From Paraspadella gotoi (lineage: Eukaryota; Chaetognatha): a DNA stretch of 64,000 bases. The translations under genes were made by a program, and so were the position numbers. This document shows, piece after piece, positions 32,704 to 45,318 of this stretch. Position 1 is the stretch's first letter. Every line of letters starts with the position of its first letter. Where the stretch lies: positions 7,628,151-7,692,150 of the forward strand of contig CM119264.1 in the NCBI GenBank assembly GCA_051294375.1. The letters are read 5' to 3'. Under the pieces are notes generated by a model. That model was given only the letters and a program-made list of their open reading frames with translations, did not search any database and was not told where the DNA came from.

Positions 32704-33545
32704 AATCAATACTCAGGAAACAAAATGCTAGAATATACGGGACACTAGGAACATTTCACGAGGAAAGTCCACTCCCGAATCACACTCGGTGTCACATCGT
32801 AAACAGCAACACACAGAATAAAAAAAATTATAAATTTTCATCCTAAACACTTCAATTACTCCCTTCTCCCCTGGGGTTTTATCCCGCGTCGCTTTGCACC
32901 TAATTATTAATAATGACCTAAGTTATTAACCTACTTATATGGACTTTCTCCCCACCTCACACATCTTAATTCTTCCACCCCATCCATCTATATGAAGGGC
33001 AAAATCTCTAGACTTACTTATCGATCGACGCCAGAAAGACTGATAAGAGCGAATGTCCGAACGAGAAGGAAATTTCCATTTACAATCGGCTGAAGATTGG
33101 ACAGTTCCAACCAATCGGTTAAATCGAGTCGTCGTTGTTTGTAATCTTCCTTTCTTTACCACTCTCCAGTCTCCATCACTGCGTCTCTGCTCAATTGGAT
33201 CACTTCATCTTTCCTCCATTACCCAATGCCCGTATTATCTCTATCTTCACCAATCATCTTCGTAATTTTCTTTAGAAATCCCAACTCATTCCTCAACTGA
33301 TCCCATCTTTACACTCTCTATCACATCACCTCCATCTCTCTCCCTCTCTATCTCATCATCTTCTATACGATCTTTCTATCTCTTCACGACTCCATCCCTC
33401 ACTCCGTCTCCCTCCGGTCTTCGCCGGCGATCGCCGCGAACCCGATCTCAATTATCGGCTCACCTCCTCTCTCCCCACCCACACCATTTTTCCTCTTCCT
33501 TAATTAAGGCCAACAAAGGCGGAGTCACGGTTGTTGTTTTTTTTT
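32702..33545. other. non-coding stretch with one possible short ORF
   Basis: An ATG at 33053 opens 70 codons (MSEREGNFHLQSAEDWTVP...), with another open frame on the minus strand. No splice support, so not called. Confidence 0.3.
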
Positions 33546-33554
33546 CTCCGTCGT

Positions 33555-33591
<37 letters not shown>

Positions 33592-33625
33592 TCGTCGCCG
33601 TCGTCGTCGTCGTCGTCGTCGTCGA
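33546..33625. repeat. (GTC)n trinucleotide tract
   Basis: About 25 GTC units with one interruption. Confidence 0.9.
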
Positions 33626-33740
33626 TTTAATCGTAAAATCCAAATCATTGTTTTTGCCGAGATCTGCCTTCGACCGGAAGACGGTTTTAATCAATAAGTC
33701 GGCGAAAATGATGCTCACACCACACAAAAAAAGAAGCAGA

Positions 33741-33744
<4 letters not shown>

Positions 33745-33800
<56 letters not shown>

Positions 33801-33806
33801 AGAGAG

Positions 33807-33838
<32 letters not shown>
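33745..33838. repeat. (GA)n microsatellite
   Basis: GA run of about 94 bases with two interruptions. Confidence 0.9.
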
Positions 33839-34051
33839 TATTCACATCATAGCAACTTTTCAACTTTTCAAGTGAAAATTGAAAGTGATTTCTTTTAAAA
33901 ACATTTAAATATGTCCCTTTTTTTAAATTTTCTATTTCTCTTTAAACCAGATTTTTTTCCTCTTTTTTCCGTCGGATTTTTTCGTCGTCGATTCTTTTGT
34001 TTGAGTGAAACAAATCCGCTGAGAATATAATTGATATCCTTGGCGTCGAGA

Positions 34052-34082
34052 CTGTCGTCGTCGTCGTCGTCGTCGTCGTCGT
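34052..34082. repeat. (GTC)n trinucleotide tract
   Basis: Ten GTC units. Confidence 0.9.
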
Positions 34083-34427
34083 CCGTTTTCGTAGCCAAAA
34101 TCAAGCGGAAATGTTATTTTTTTTGTTTTTGTTTTTCTTTATTTTCGAGGGAAAAAAAATCTGAGAAAATCCGTGAAAATCTCGGCCTTCGCTATTTCCT
34201 CCTTTGTTTTCCACTTTTCCGCCGATTTTTCCTCCTTTGTTTTCGATTCGTTTTTTAACTTTTCTTTTCTTCTGTTGTTTTTTCCTCTTCCTCCTTCTCA
34301 TCACATTTTTCTTCCTTCTTCATTGTTTTTCTTCCTCCTTCCTTTCTCTTTTTTTTTTTTAATTTCCGTTCGTTGTCTTTTTCATTTATTTTTTTCCATT
34401 TTCTTTCTTCTTTTTTTTTTTCGACCG

Positions 34428-35425
34428 ATGAGCGGCGCAATGGTCGCTGAGCGGTTTCTCGGTATCTCTTTTCGGTCGGTAATTGTGAGCAATCAGCAAT
34501 TAATAATGTTTGTCGATTCTTTTTTAAACCAAGATCCGTTAGGAGCCGAGAGAAAATCGAAATTGATCGTTAAGTGTCACAAACGGTCGAAGACTTGGTC
34601 GTCTGACTGGAAATGTGGCTTCGCGCTTTTCTTGACGTCCAAAGTAAGATCAAAGGTTTTTCTTTGTTATTTTATATATATATATATATATTTTGTCTAG
34701 AAAATGTATATTTTCTTTTGTAATTCGTATGTTTAAGCTCTATCAAATCGCTATTAGCAAAATATTTTAATACAAATTTATGTTCTTTTTATAAACAACT
34801 AGTAAGAAAGTCACTAAAGCAGAAGAAACGGAACTTCCTTTGATCTGACATGATATATCTTGACATATTAATTGCTTAATAGTTGAATTGTTCCGAAGCC
34901 GGAAAATGTCAATCTGAAGACATTCTTTTTTCCGTCGGTTTGTACCACTTATATTAAAAATACTTTTATATATATTAATATATATATATTAATAATGCTT
35001 TTATCAATTAAGTTTATATTTGGTATGAATGTAAGGCACCATAAAACCTTTAACGTGCATATATATCATACGTGATAACCTTAAATATCGATCACATGAC
35101 CCAAAATTTAATGTCGATTATATCGTTGCTTTTTTGTTATTTTTGCTGAGCGGGAAGGAACCTCAAATCAAAGCGACTATAAGCGACACCTGTTTTTAAA
35201 AAGAATATGAAGAATAAAAAATATTTTCAGATGCAGTGCATGTTTTTCCTAGTTTTGAGATCATTTGTCTTCCCCGATGTCAGCCATGTTTTTCATATCA
35301 TCAACACATTTATCATTTATTTATTCTTTATCTATTTTTTCATGAAAATCGAAAATAAAAGAGATAGTACAATTTTAGAAACTTTCCTTCTTTTCGGCGC
35401 CCTCCTGTTGTTACTGATCCCCTAA
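34428..35425 (+). CDS. candidate two-exon membrane protein (136 aa)
   Basis: Exon 1 (34428-34643, 72 codons) starts at an ATG and ends at a strong donor, CCAAA|GTAAGA. Exon 2 (35231-35425) starts after ATATTTTCAG and continues the same frame in phase 0 to a TAA at 35423-35425. The intron is 587 bases. Exon 1 begins MSGAMVAERFLGISFRSVIV and later carries a basic, Trp-containing part (HKRSKTWSSDWKCGF). Exon 2 encodes two hydrophobic stretches, around HIINTFIIYLFFIYFFM and TFLLFGALLLLLIP at the very end, consistent with a small membrane protein. No family recognised. A rival reading uses an acceptor at 35378 and a different frame rich in acidic residues (ENNDDEDDDDAGS) ending at about 35565. Confidence 0.35.
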
Positions 35426-35640
35426 CCAAACTTCAGCAAGCTTCCCTTATCCCTACGGCGCCATCTTCAATTTCTCCCGGCGCCGAAAACAACGACGACG
35501 AGGACGACGACGACGCCGGTTCCATTCGCCAAAAGCCAAAAAAGCCGGTAACGAGGAGTCGCTAAAAAATCCAGACGCGAAAGGCTCAACTGATATTTGC
35601 CGTTGGTGGCACCAAAGGTTGGACAAACTGGCGATGGGAT

Positions 35641-35820
35641 GATGGGGCAGGAAAAACTGAAACGACTGATGATGTGGCTGGACGGATGGAGACGTTTGAA
35701 TATTGGGATGGACAAAAGAAGACAACTAAAGATGGGACTAGACAATAGAAGACAGTTAATGAACGGGCTGGTAAAAAGGAGACAACTCATGATGGGGCAG
35801 GTCAAAAAAAGAAACCCAAT
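35641..35820 (+). repeat. six exact-length 30-base repeats, in frame
   Basis: Six consecutive 30-base units start at 35641, 35671, 35701, 35731, 35761 and 35791 with no length change. They share a GATGGGNC...GACAA/AAAAGNAGACAACT pattern but differ by substitutions. The plus frame (ATG at 35639 or just upstream, stop at 35848) reads ten-residue repeats such as KMGLDNRRQL and MNGLVKRRQL. The minus strand is also open (SPIFSCLLLS-type repeats). Strict 30-base spacing with substitutions but no indels is what protein selection would leave, though a young minisatellite could do the same. Confidence 0.6.
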
Positions 35821-36856
35821 GATTGATGATGGATGTAGTTTTATTTAACAAAAGTTGCTTACTTTTTTTGAGTCTTAAACTAAATGGAGCTTGAAAGATT
35901 TTTCAATGGATCAATAAGAACGCGAAGTTTAAATTTTTCTTGAATTTTTAGGCATTTGGGAGTTTAGAAAGCGGGCTGAGAACAAAAAGGCGGAGAGGGA
36001 GACGGTCAAAGAGGTTTTCGCGAACGAGAGAAAAAAAACATTAAAAAAAAAAAAGATAATAAAAACTGGGAAGGGTCGTCTCACGATAACAAGAACTTCC
36101 AACAGGAGGATGACAAAGCAAACAAGCGTTAAAAGGAACCGGCGTCGATGCCGCTTTCCGCCGCCGCCGCCGCCATCCCTGTTTCCACAAGCAATTGATG
36201 GGTGGGGAGACTGGGGAGTAGAGCGGGAGGTTTGGTTTCCGTATACGATCTAGCTTTGTCCTTTACATCCAATTGCACCTCCATTCCCGCCGCCCACGCC
36301 GCCCACGCCACCACCGCCCCCGCAACCACCGCCACCACCACACCCGTCCTTCTTATGGCCGTCAATTTCGCTTTTTTTTTCGGCGCCGCCTTTTGTTTTC
36401 GTTGTTTTCCTCGTTATCCTCGTTGTTTTCCGGGAAATCGTCATGCGCCGTCTATGGGGACGGATAAAAACGACAGCGAAACGACGAGGGGAAAAAAACA
36501 AAAAAAAACAAAGAGAAAAACAACGTTGTCACTTTGTTATATTTTGAAGGTTTTGGGTTTTGGGTTTTTTGTTTGTTTTTTTTGTTTTGGTTTTCTCCTC
36601 TTTTTTCTGACAAAAGGTAAAAAATGAAGGGAAATAAAACCAGAATAATTTTGAAAAACTCCCAATTGATAAAGTTATTGTCATTGTCTATGTTGACGTT
36701 ATCATTTCTTTTTGTTGTTTTTTTTTTATGAGACCCCAAAACAAAGAGAAAGAGTCTACAAAATCGTTTTCCACTTCCGGTTCCTCAATCACCTGATCAG
36801 GAGGCCAGCGATCAAATTCATCTGATTCGCATTGAGAAACGTCAGTCATCATCGAA

Positions 36857-37160
36857 TCACCAGTGATTCACCACCTTCACCGCGTTGATCACTCCCAAGC
36901 CAACTGATCCCAAAAGCGTCCCCTCCGTCCCTAGATCCAACGACGCCTGCTCCCAATCGACTCCTGCTAACCAATCGACGCCTGGTTCCGTCGTCGTCGC
37001 CGCCTGATCCCCGTTTTTTTTCGCGCGATTTGATTCTTCGCTCGATGAAATCAAAAGGAGAATCGAGATTCGGTTCCGTCTCTTTTTCGGAATTCCATTT
37101 CATCGGCGCCGGAAGAGATGACGCCGACGGACGAATGAACAATAGACGGTTGAAATGAAT
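36857..37160 (-). pseudogene. candidate terminal exon broken by one base in an A8 run
   Basis: A good acceptor (CCTCTTTCTGTCCATCTGAG) ends at 37161. The frame from 37160 reads IHFNRLLFIRPSASSLPAPM, then NLDSPFDFIERRIKSREK, and meets an A8 homopolymer (37014-37021). If the run were seven bases the frame would continue NGDQAATTTEPGVDWLAGVD and end with a hydrophobic LLGSVGLGVINAVKVVNHW and TGA at 36857. As written, the first frame instead continues in an unlikely Gly/Arg-rich reading. Either a sequencing indel or a pseudogene. No family recognised; the last 20 residues could be a membrane segment. Confidence 0.35.
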
Positions 37161-37544
37161 CTCAGATGGACAGAAAGAGGAACGTACTGATAGAAATACG
37201 GAGATAGGGACTCACGGAAAGACAGACTAATAGAAGAGCAGACGAGAAGGCTCACGAACAAACAGATTTAAGGTTTCAAAGACTAATTACAGTTATAGCG
37301 ACAGTTACTCACGCATGCGTCCAGCTTTTCGATCGTTGACGGGTTTAATGTGAAAAAATATGTTTAATATTTAAATATTTAAATATATTTAAATATTATA
37401 AATAAGATCCATATGATTTTTTTTATTCCTTTAGGCGCCGCGTACAGAAGACACGGACGATTGAGCGAAATGAAGATAACGAATTGTGAAAAAAATCTTT
37501 TGTCGAGAATTTTTAATAATAATTTCGAGCTAAAGTTTCCCGTC

Positions 37545-37575
37545 GTCGTTGTTGTTGTCGTTGTTGTCGTTGTTG
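37545..37575. repeat. (GTTGTC)n hexanucleotide repeat
   Basis: Five GTT/GTC alternating units. Confidence 0.75.
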
Positions 37576-37775
37576 TCCTTTTCTCTTTTGTTCTTTTATC
37601 GTCTATTTTTCTTTTAACGATGCTCACGCGTAGAGGCGATGATTCGTTCAGGAAAACGATTTTCTTTTTTGACGCAAAGACGACGACGACGACGACGCAT
37701 ATCGTGGAAGCGACGAAGCGACGACGACGGAGATTTCGTTTTGGCGGACGAAAGAATTCGGGCCGGGATAGTTTC

Positions 37776-37812
37776 TCTCTCTCCTTCTCTCTCTTCTCTC
37801 TCTCTCTCTTCT

Positions 37813-37874
<62 letters not shown>
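37776..37874. repeat. (TC)n microsatellite
   Basis: TC run of about 100 bases with interruptions. Confidence 0.9.
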
Positions 37875-37875
<1 letters not shown>

Positions 37876-38360
37876 AACTCGAAAACTCGAAAAACTCTGC
37901 ACTGTATCGATTATTGGATTCGCATAAACTCACGCTGCGTTTGAAATCGATGTCACGGAACGCGCGCGCGCGCTCTCTGGCGGAATTCCCGAAAAATGAA
38001 AATGAAAAATTTAAAAATGTCGACAGCTGACCTTAAGCTAATATTATTTCATGTAGTTTTATTTATTTATTTATTTATTTAATAGTTTGCTTCGTACGTT
38101 TTGAGTTTAAACTTCGTTGTGAATGAATTCGTCAAATGAAGACAGAGAGAGAGACGGACAGACTGGCAGACAGACGAGAGAAGGAGCCAGACAGTGAGTG
38201 AAATCGCAAGAGCATTGCCAACCGCTGAGAGGCAGTTCTGGGCAGCGATCCAAAATAAAAAGAGGAGCTCTCCACTTGGATTCAGTCACGTGACTTCAAC
38301 CTCGTCCAAATTAGTCTCATGACCACAAATTTCCAACTCATTCGCGATAACGGATCGTTT

Positions 38361-38366
38361 CTCTCT

Positions 38367-38462
<96 letters not shown>
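38361..38462. repeat. (TC)n microsatellite
   Basis: TC run of about 100 bases, interrupted by CCTC units at regular intervals. Confidence 0.9.
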
Positions 38463-38463
<1 letters not shown>

Positions 38464-38774
38464 TTTAAAAAAAGACAATTAATTAATTTTCGAATCGATC
38501 TCTCAGTTTCCGCCGACTCGAAAGGCAGTTTATCCCCATGACGATAGAAGAGGGAATATTGATAACCGTTTAATTAAAATAAATTAATAAAATCTAATCT
38601 TTCCTCCTGATTTACTACTCGCTCGATACATTTTCTGTTTTCAGAAATCTGTCCTTTAAAATTATAAAAAAAATTCCCATTTTACATTGATCTAATTCAT
38701 TGTAGACATGAGTTAGTTTAAATACATGTAAATTGCATGAAATTATTATAACGAATATAAACTTATCCGTTTTC

Positions 38775-38990
38775 TTAGATAAGTCTCAAGCTGTCTTCGG
38801 GCTATGCTGGTTTGAAGCCTCCATCCCTCTTATATGATAATAACACACCAGGACTGTGCAAGATTTCAATTAAGTCTCTCTCACAGTCAGGTTTATTACC
38901 TCCTAGAGTTTATGGCTTCCTGGTCAGTGATCGATGATAGGGTATAATGCATTTAAGTGCTGTTTAAATTGTATGAAATTATGTTATATA
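38775..38990 (+). repeat. dispersed repeat A, copy 3
   Basis: Same orientation as copy 1 and more diverged (GAAGCCTCCATCCCTCTTAT, CTCTCTCACAGTCAGGTTTA, GGGTATAATGC). Confidence 0.65.
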
Positions 38991-40041
38991 TTATTCGTTA
39001 TATATAACGGAACGAAAATAAGAGATATATGTTTTAGGTTTTATGTTATATGTTATAATAAATTTAGTTAAGGGCCGAGAAGCTTCTCACAACAATCATA
39101 ATCAGTTTCATCCCCGCGGGGAGGAGAAAATTGTTCGATCCAAATATCGTTAGGTTTTGTCTGAGAAGAAAGAAAGGATCTTAAAGGGTAAAAAAGGATT
39201 GAGGGAATCTTAAAGGGTAAAAAGCAGAGGGAATCTTGAAGGGAAAAAAGAAGAGAATATCTTAAAGATAAAAAAAGCAGAGGGGAACTTAAAAGGAAAT
39301 AAGAATAGGCTATCTTAAAGTAAAATAAAGAGGGGAGTATAAAAGAAAATGAAGATAGGAATCTTAAAAGGAAAAAAGAGAAGAGATCTAAAAGATAATA
39401 ATGCAGAGAAGAGAGGAAAAGACTCAGATAGTAGAGAGGCTTAGGAGAGAAATGAAAGAGGGAGAGAGATAAAGTAATCTTAAAGATAAAGGGAGAAAAG
39501 GAAAAGGAAAGTAAAAGGGGAGAGGGAAAATAGGGAATTCAAAAATTTGATGGAAAATTGATACTAAATAATTATTATATTGGTTGTACTAGTTTCATAG
39601 GAAGGAGAATATGAAAATAACCTAAAGAGATAATAAGCGTTGAGGAAAAACAGAAATGAGAGAAAACGAGGAATAAATTTGGTGGATCGAGACTAACGAG
39701 ACGAAAACAAATTTGGCCTCATTTATTTCCTTTTTTTGGGGCAGAAGCTGAAACGGTCATTTATGCAGCATCATCATTTATCGAACAACAACATCGAATC
39801 GTTTATGGCTAAATAATTGCTTGCGTCAACCAAAATCTCAGATTGCATCTGCTAAAAAGAATCACAAATAAACAAGCTTGAACTCATCAAGCAAAAAAAT
39901 AAAATAAAAAAAGCCCCCCCAAAAAAAAAAACCCCATAAAAACCGGAGACAGAAAACGACCACGGCCAGCATCGCGTCCGGCCAAACCATTTTCGGTCAA
40001 AAACGGAAATAACGTTTTCGCCCACTTTTAGGTATCAGCTT

Positions 40042-40101
40042 TCAATTTTCCGCTTCGTCCATTCCTGGCAATAATGTCAAAATGTTTTTTCTTCCCTCTC
40101 G

Positions 40102-40181
<80 letters not shown>

Positions 40182-40257
40182 TTCTTCTTTTTCTTCTCTC
40201 ATCTCTCAGCAATATTCTTCTCTTTCTTCCAGCCTTTTTCGACGATTTCGTGCTCAT
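40042..40257 (-). CDS. possible ORF spanning a microsatellite
   Basis: The ATG at 40257 opens 71 codons: a basic start (MSTKSSKKAGRKRRILLRDE), Arg/Glu repeats from the GA microsatellite, then KNILTLLPGMDEAEN and stop. Parts of the non-repeat ends recur in noisy form near 42.5-42.8 kb. No splice support and no family. The repeat makes up much of the ORF, so this is weak. Confidence 0.2.
40099..40190. repeat. (TC)n microsatellite
   Basis: TC run of about 90 bases within the duplicated segment. Confidence 0.9.
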
Positions 40258-41223
40258 GTTCGTGGCACGTAGTAACAGGGAGCCTACAGAGGGGTGGCGA
40301 GCGTCTCAATGGCGCACCCAGACTCCGTGGGTTTGGAATGAGGCTTAAGTCCGTACGGAGTCATTACTGCCGAGGGACGGCTATTGACCTATTGGGTATT
40401 CATACTTTTACAATCGCGTATATTGCTAATCAGTTGCAACTTAGAACACTTATTGCTCTTTGAGCAGTTGATGGGAACAACCGAAAGAAAAAGCTTCCGA
40501 GCTCTACACAGTGTTTTACGTTATACTTTAATTAGAACACATATAAATTTAATTCATTTGTTGATTCTTTTCTAACTCATGACTTTATCTTTAACAGTGA
40601 CTATTTTGGTGACTTTGTTGTCTACTACGAATTATTTTATATTCTAAAATAGTTAAATAAAATTATTATTTTATATAATTTTAATATTTTTTTGTTTGTC
40701 TGGTTTTAAAATTGTTTTTACAAATTTTTTACTATATGAAAGCGACTGCCATTTCTGCGTGTCGTCATCTCAGGCTTTTTTTCTTCCTTACTTTCTTTTT
40801 TCTTTTTCCTTCTTTTATTTCCTTCCCCCAATTTTTCTGTCTCCGTCTTCCGTCTCCTATTTTTATGTCTCTACATATCGGTGTCCATTTTTCGAGCCAC
40901 CTCGAAACGACCGGCGTGAGCGCTTCACGATTCTCCGGGGCGCGCCCATCACCTCGTGAGACTCTCAAAGTTCGTCCAACTCTCGCCCAATATCGGCGCT
41001 CAAAACGACGAAAAATTAAAGACTAATTTTGAGCTTGTTTTTTGGCTTTTTTGCTCCTGACCTCCATAGAAAAAAGCATTAAAAAAATTAACTCGTTTGA
41101 ATTGTTCACACTCAATTAAAGCTTAAGTTTTGTCCATATTATAGCGACCAAAACATTTTGAAGGCGCGCCCAAGCCGAGGCCAGCGATCGGTGCCACGCC
41201 CCAAACGACCTTTTTCGTTGCGG

Positions 41224-41248
41224 NNNNNNNNNNNNNNNNNNNNNNNNN
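41224..41248. other. assembly gap (25 N)
   Basis: Fixed-size gap exactly between the two copies of the tandem segment. Confidence 0.99.
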
Positions 41249-44160
41249 GATCATAGAGCAGACATGATACTTAGGTAAAACGGAATTGAGGGAATATAAA
41301 GGGTAATAGAACAGAGGGAACTCTTGAAGGAAAAAAGAAGCGAGATGCATAGATTAAGAGGAACGCAGAGGGGACTTATATAAAAGGATAATTATAGAAT
41401 ATGCGCTATCTAGTAAAATAGAACGCGTTGGAGTATAAAAGCAAACATCGAAGATAAGGCGCAATCTTAATAGCGCACAAGAGTTTAAGAGATTAAAAAG
41501 AATAAATAATGGCAGAGAGGACGAGGAAAACGCACTCAATCAGATGAAGAGGACATAGGAGAGAAATGAATAGGAGCAGCAGACTAACGTATGCATTAAC
41601 GATACAAGGGAGAAAAGCGACACACAGCGAACAGGAAAAAGGGGATAGGAAAATAAGGGAATCTGCAAGGCAACTGTGTACCGTAGGAGAATGGATACTA
41701 AATTAATTACTCCATCACTCCTGGATTTTCGCTATTCTCACGTATTCTCACTCATGGCAAGCGAATCAGATATGAAAACTACACTAAAAGAGACTAATAG
41801 AGCGTAGACGCGGAAAACAAAATGACCGAGAAACGAGGACAATACAATATTGGCATACGACTCGAGACCTAACGAGACCGAACAACAAATTCCATATCGG
41901 CCATCATCTTATCTTCCCTCCTTTTTTCATAGTGCACGCATTCATGCTAATTCCTCTCTTCCGCTGCACTTAGACGAGTAACATTTCTATGCGCCGCCAA
42001 TATAATCACCATTTATCCGAACCACACACATCTAACTTATAATCGAGGAGGACCTAAGCTACATCTGCTTTATAGGTCAACCAGTACATGATAACTTATC
42101 AATTGCACTCTGCATACGCAACCCAACGAATCATCAAAAAATGGAAGTATACCCAAAAGCCACTCTGGGAACAGGAGACAAAACAAGAAACCAAAAAAAA
42201 TAAAATAGCAAATAAAGGACTATAACAAAAAATTTTAAACAGGCCCTCGTTCCCATTCTTCGGGATCCCTACCCACAAACAAAAAAACCAAATCAACGGG
42301 GCGGAAAACGCGGAGACAAGAAAACTGGACCCACCGCAAGCACGGGCCGTCGGGATCATCGAAAAAAAGATGGCCGGTCGATCAGGAGCAATCGCGTCCG
42401 GCCAGAACCATCTTTCGGTCAAAAATCGGGAAACCCTAACGGTTTCGCCGGTGCACCCCTTTAAGGTTATCGGGACACGCTTTCAATTTTTCCCGCTCCA
42501 TCCATTCCTGTCTAATAATGTCAAAACCTGTTGGTTTTTCTCTCCTCCTCTGGCTTTCTCTGTCTCACTCTTTCACTCTCTCTCTCCTCTCCCTACTCCT
42601 CGTCGAATCCGCTCTTCTCTCGTCCTATCTCTCCTCATCGCTGATCACTAGACTCTCTCCCTCATGTCACTCGTCATTTCTTCACCCTTCTGTCTTCCTT
42701 TCTATACCTATTAGCTGACTCTCTCTCTTCTTCTTTTTTTTACTCTCATCTCTCAGTCCTCATTCTTTTCTTTTTCTTTCTCCATTCTCCAGTCGCTTTC
42801 TCTCGCACGATTTGCCGTGCTTTTCTCATGTTCGGGCACCGTAGTAACAGGGAGGCTTTACAGAGGCGGTTGGCGAGCGTCTCAACTGGCGCCACCGTCA
42901 ACTACCGTGAGGTTTAGGAATGAGGCTTATAGCTCCGCTACAGAGTCATTACTGCGCGAGGAGCGGCTACTTGAGCCTAATTGGGTATTCATAACTTTTA
43001 AATCGCGGCGGTAATGTGTCTAATCAGTTGGCAGACTTAGAACCACTTATTGCTCTTTGGAGCAGATTGATGGGAACAACCGGAAAAAGCCAAAGTTCGA
43101 GCTCTAACACAGTGTTACGATTACTTTAATAGAACTACATAAAATTTAATTCCATTTTTGATTCTTTTCTCTCCATGACTTTTATTTTAACTGACTATTT
43201 TGGGTGACTCTTCGTTGTCTACACGAATTATGTTTATATTGCTAAAATAGTTAAAATAGAAAATGAAAAGTAATGCAGTGGTAATTTCTGAGAGAGCGTA
43301 TTTTCTCGTTTCTATGCTGTTTTTATCATTTTTATTTTAACAATTTTATTTATTACCTTATATGTGGAGGGGAATGCAAGGCACCCACTCCGCCAATTGT
43401 TCTCGTTATGCGTGTCGTCATGCTCTACCGCTACGGGCCGTCGGGAGAAGGGACTCGGAGCCCAAGCTGGGCTTTGTTTTCTCTTACCTGCCTGACCCGA
43501 GGGTCTTTGTTTTCTTCCTGTTTTCGCGTTCTTCCCCTTATTCTCCCTGCTCCTCTTCATTTATTTCTTGTCTCCCTTCTTCCGTCTCCATCATTTTTCA
43601 CCTGTATCTACATATCGTGTCATTGGTCGCTGTCGAGCGCGAACCCAGCGCGTAACCACGCCGATGCGGTGACACGGGCGGGTGGTGCCGGAGTTTTGCT
43701 GCCCGGGGCGCGCCATCAGCGATTAGTCCCACCCGGTCGTGAGGAGCGGCTACAACGTTACATACCAACCTCTCAGCCCAGGGATATTCTCCGCGATAAA
43801 CGAAGGCTAAAAATTAAAGTCTAAATTTTAAGCTTGTTCTTTTGTTTGGCCTGTTTTATTGAGCTCCTGACCCCTAGGCCGATAGAAATTAAACGCATAG
43901 AAAACAAATTAATAGCACGTTGATTCGTGCAAGCACTGCAAGGTGTAAAGGCCTTAAGTTCTTTGTCCATAATATAGCGTTTACCTCAAAACATTTTGGA
44001 AGGCTCGCGCGACGCGCAGAGCTGCGAGGCGTTCTTCCCAGCGATCTTGCGGCATAGCACGCCCGCAAACGCTGACACGCATTTTTCGGTTGCGATGGAG
44101 TTCTGATTTCTGCCTCTTTCTCTCGGATGCGTAGCGTCGGAACAGAGCCTCATTAGGACA
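41249..44160 (+). repeat. tandem segment, insertion-rich copy
   Basis: Repeats 39100-41223 in the same order but is about 800 bases longer, chiefly through many one- and two-base insertions, for example GGAGGCTTTACAGAGGCGG against GGAGCCTACAGAGGGG. This looks like uncorrected long-read sequence of the same locus rather than a real duplication. No gene should be called here. Confidence 0.7.
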
Positions 44161-44761
44161 GGGACGAATCACCATCGGATTGGTAGAAAATGGACCATAT
44201 CAAAAGACATGAGAGCATGGAGGAAGGACATAAAGAAAAAGAACAGTTTTATGCTAAAATATGTGTAAATGAAATGAATGAGCAGAAGGAAATGCAAAAG
44301 ATGACACAGAAGGAATTTAACTAAAGTGAGATTGAATGCCCTTGATACGATACTGTTACAGCTGAAGAAAAGGACAACAATATTCTTATGGAGGCAAAGA
44401 ATATCATCATGGCAAAATAACGACAGCATAAGGAGAAAAAGAAAGGGGACGAGGGAGGCTTGCTGATACTCGGAGTCACAGGGTTTAGCAATGAGAATCT
44501 CCATTTTTCCCAAATGTAGCGTATTTCGCCTTAAAAGAGGTCAATTAGGCCCCTGGAGGTCCCAGGTTTTTACTCTGGAAGAATCCTTGACGATATATGT
44601 CCTCTATCTTTTGTCAGTCTGTCTGTCTGTTTATCCGTGCACAATTTACATTTTTGAATACATGACAACTGACAAGTAATACGAGCTCTTTGCTTAGGAT
44701 TGTTTAATTTCTGTATCTATCATTCATATTTATCTTAATTCTCTCTCTCTCTCTCTCTCTC

Positions 44762-44865
44762 NNNNNNNNNNNNNNNNNNNNNNNNNNNNNNNNNNNNNNN
44801 NNNNNNNNNNNNNNNNNNNNNNNNNNNNNNNNNNNNNNNNNNNNNNNNNNNNNNNNNNNNNNNNN
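44762..44865. other. assembly gap (104 N) inside a (TC)n run
   Basis: N run flanked on both sides by TC repeats (44742-44761 and 44866-44885), so the gap probably spans one long microsatellite. Confidence 0.97.
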
Positions 44866-45091
44866 TCTCTCTCTCTCTCTCTCTCTTGAGAGTGAGTTTC
44901 GTATTTCCGCCGCGCCCGTAGACTAAAGGGGAGAAAAACGCCGATTAGTATGCAGAGCTGTATTTTCGGCCTAATTAAATTACGTCGCTTGGATGAGCTG
45001 GTTTCCAATATTTATGATATGCACAAGTACACATTTCATTTTAGCCGGAACCCTTAGGAGAAAGTAGAAAGGTAGTGAGAATAAGAGTGGG

Positions 45092-45318
45092 NNNNNNNNN
45101 NNNNNNNNNNNNNNNNNNNNNNNNNNNNNNNNNNNNNNNNNNNNNNNNNNNNNNNNNNNNNNNNNNNNNNNNNNNNNNNNNNNNNNNNNNNNNNNNNNNN
45201 NNNNNNNNNNNNNNNNNNNNNNNNNNNNNNNNNNNNNNNNNNNNNNNNNNNNNNNNNNNNNNNNNNNNNNNNNNNNNNNNNNNNNNNNNNNNNNNNNNNN
45301 NNNNNNNNNNNNNNNNNN
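45092..45318. other. assembly gap (227 N)
   Basis: Run of N. Confidence 0.99.

Larger units (their letters stand above)
39100..41223 (+). repeat. tandem segment, cleaner copy
   Basis: The order of blocks here (AATCTTAAAGGG-type repeats, GCGTCCGGCCA, a TC microsatellite, CGTAGTAACAGGGAG, TTATTGCTCTTTGAGCAG, TCGGTGTCCATTTTTCGAGC) recurs in the same order at 41249-44160. This copy ends at a 25-N gap. Confidence 0.75.

Noticed and set aside
36129-36501. Gly/Cys-rich and Ala/Val-rich minus-strand frames
   Set aside because: They are competing low-complexity readings of one GCC/GGC-rich stretch. The Ala/Val frame begins with TTG and no splice site selects any frame.
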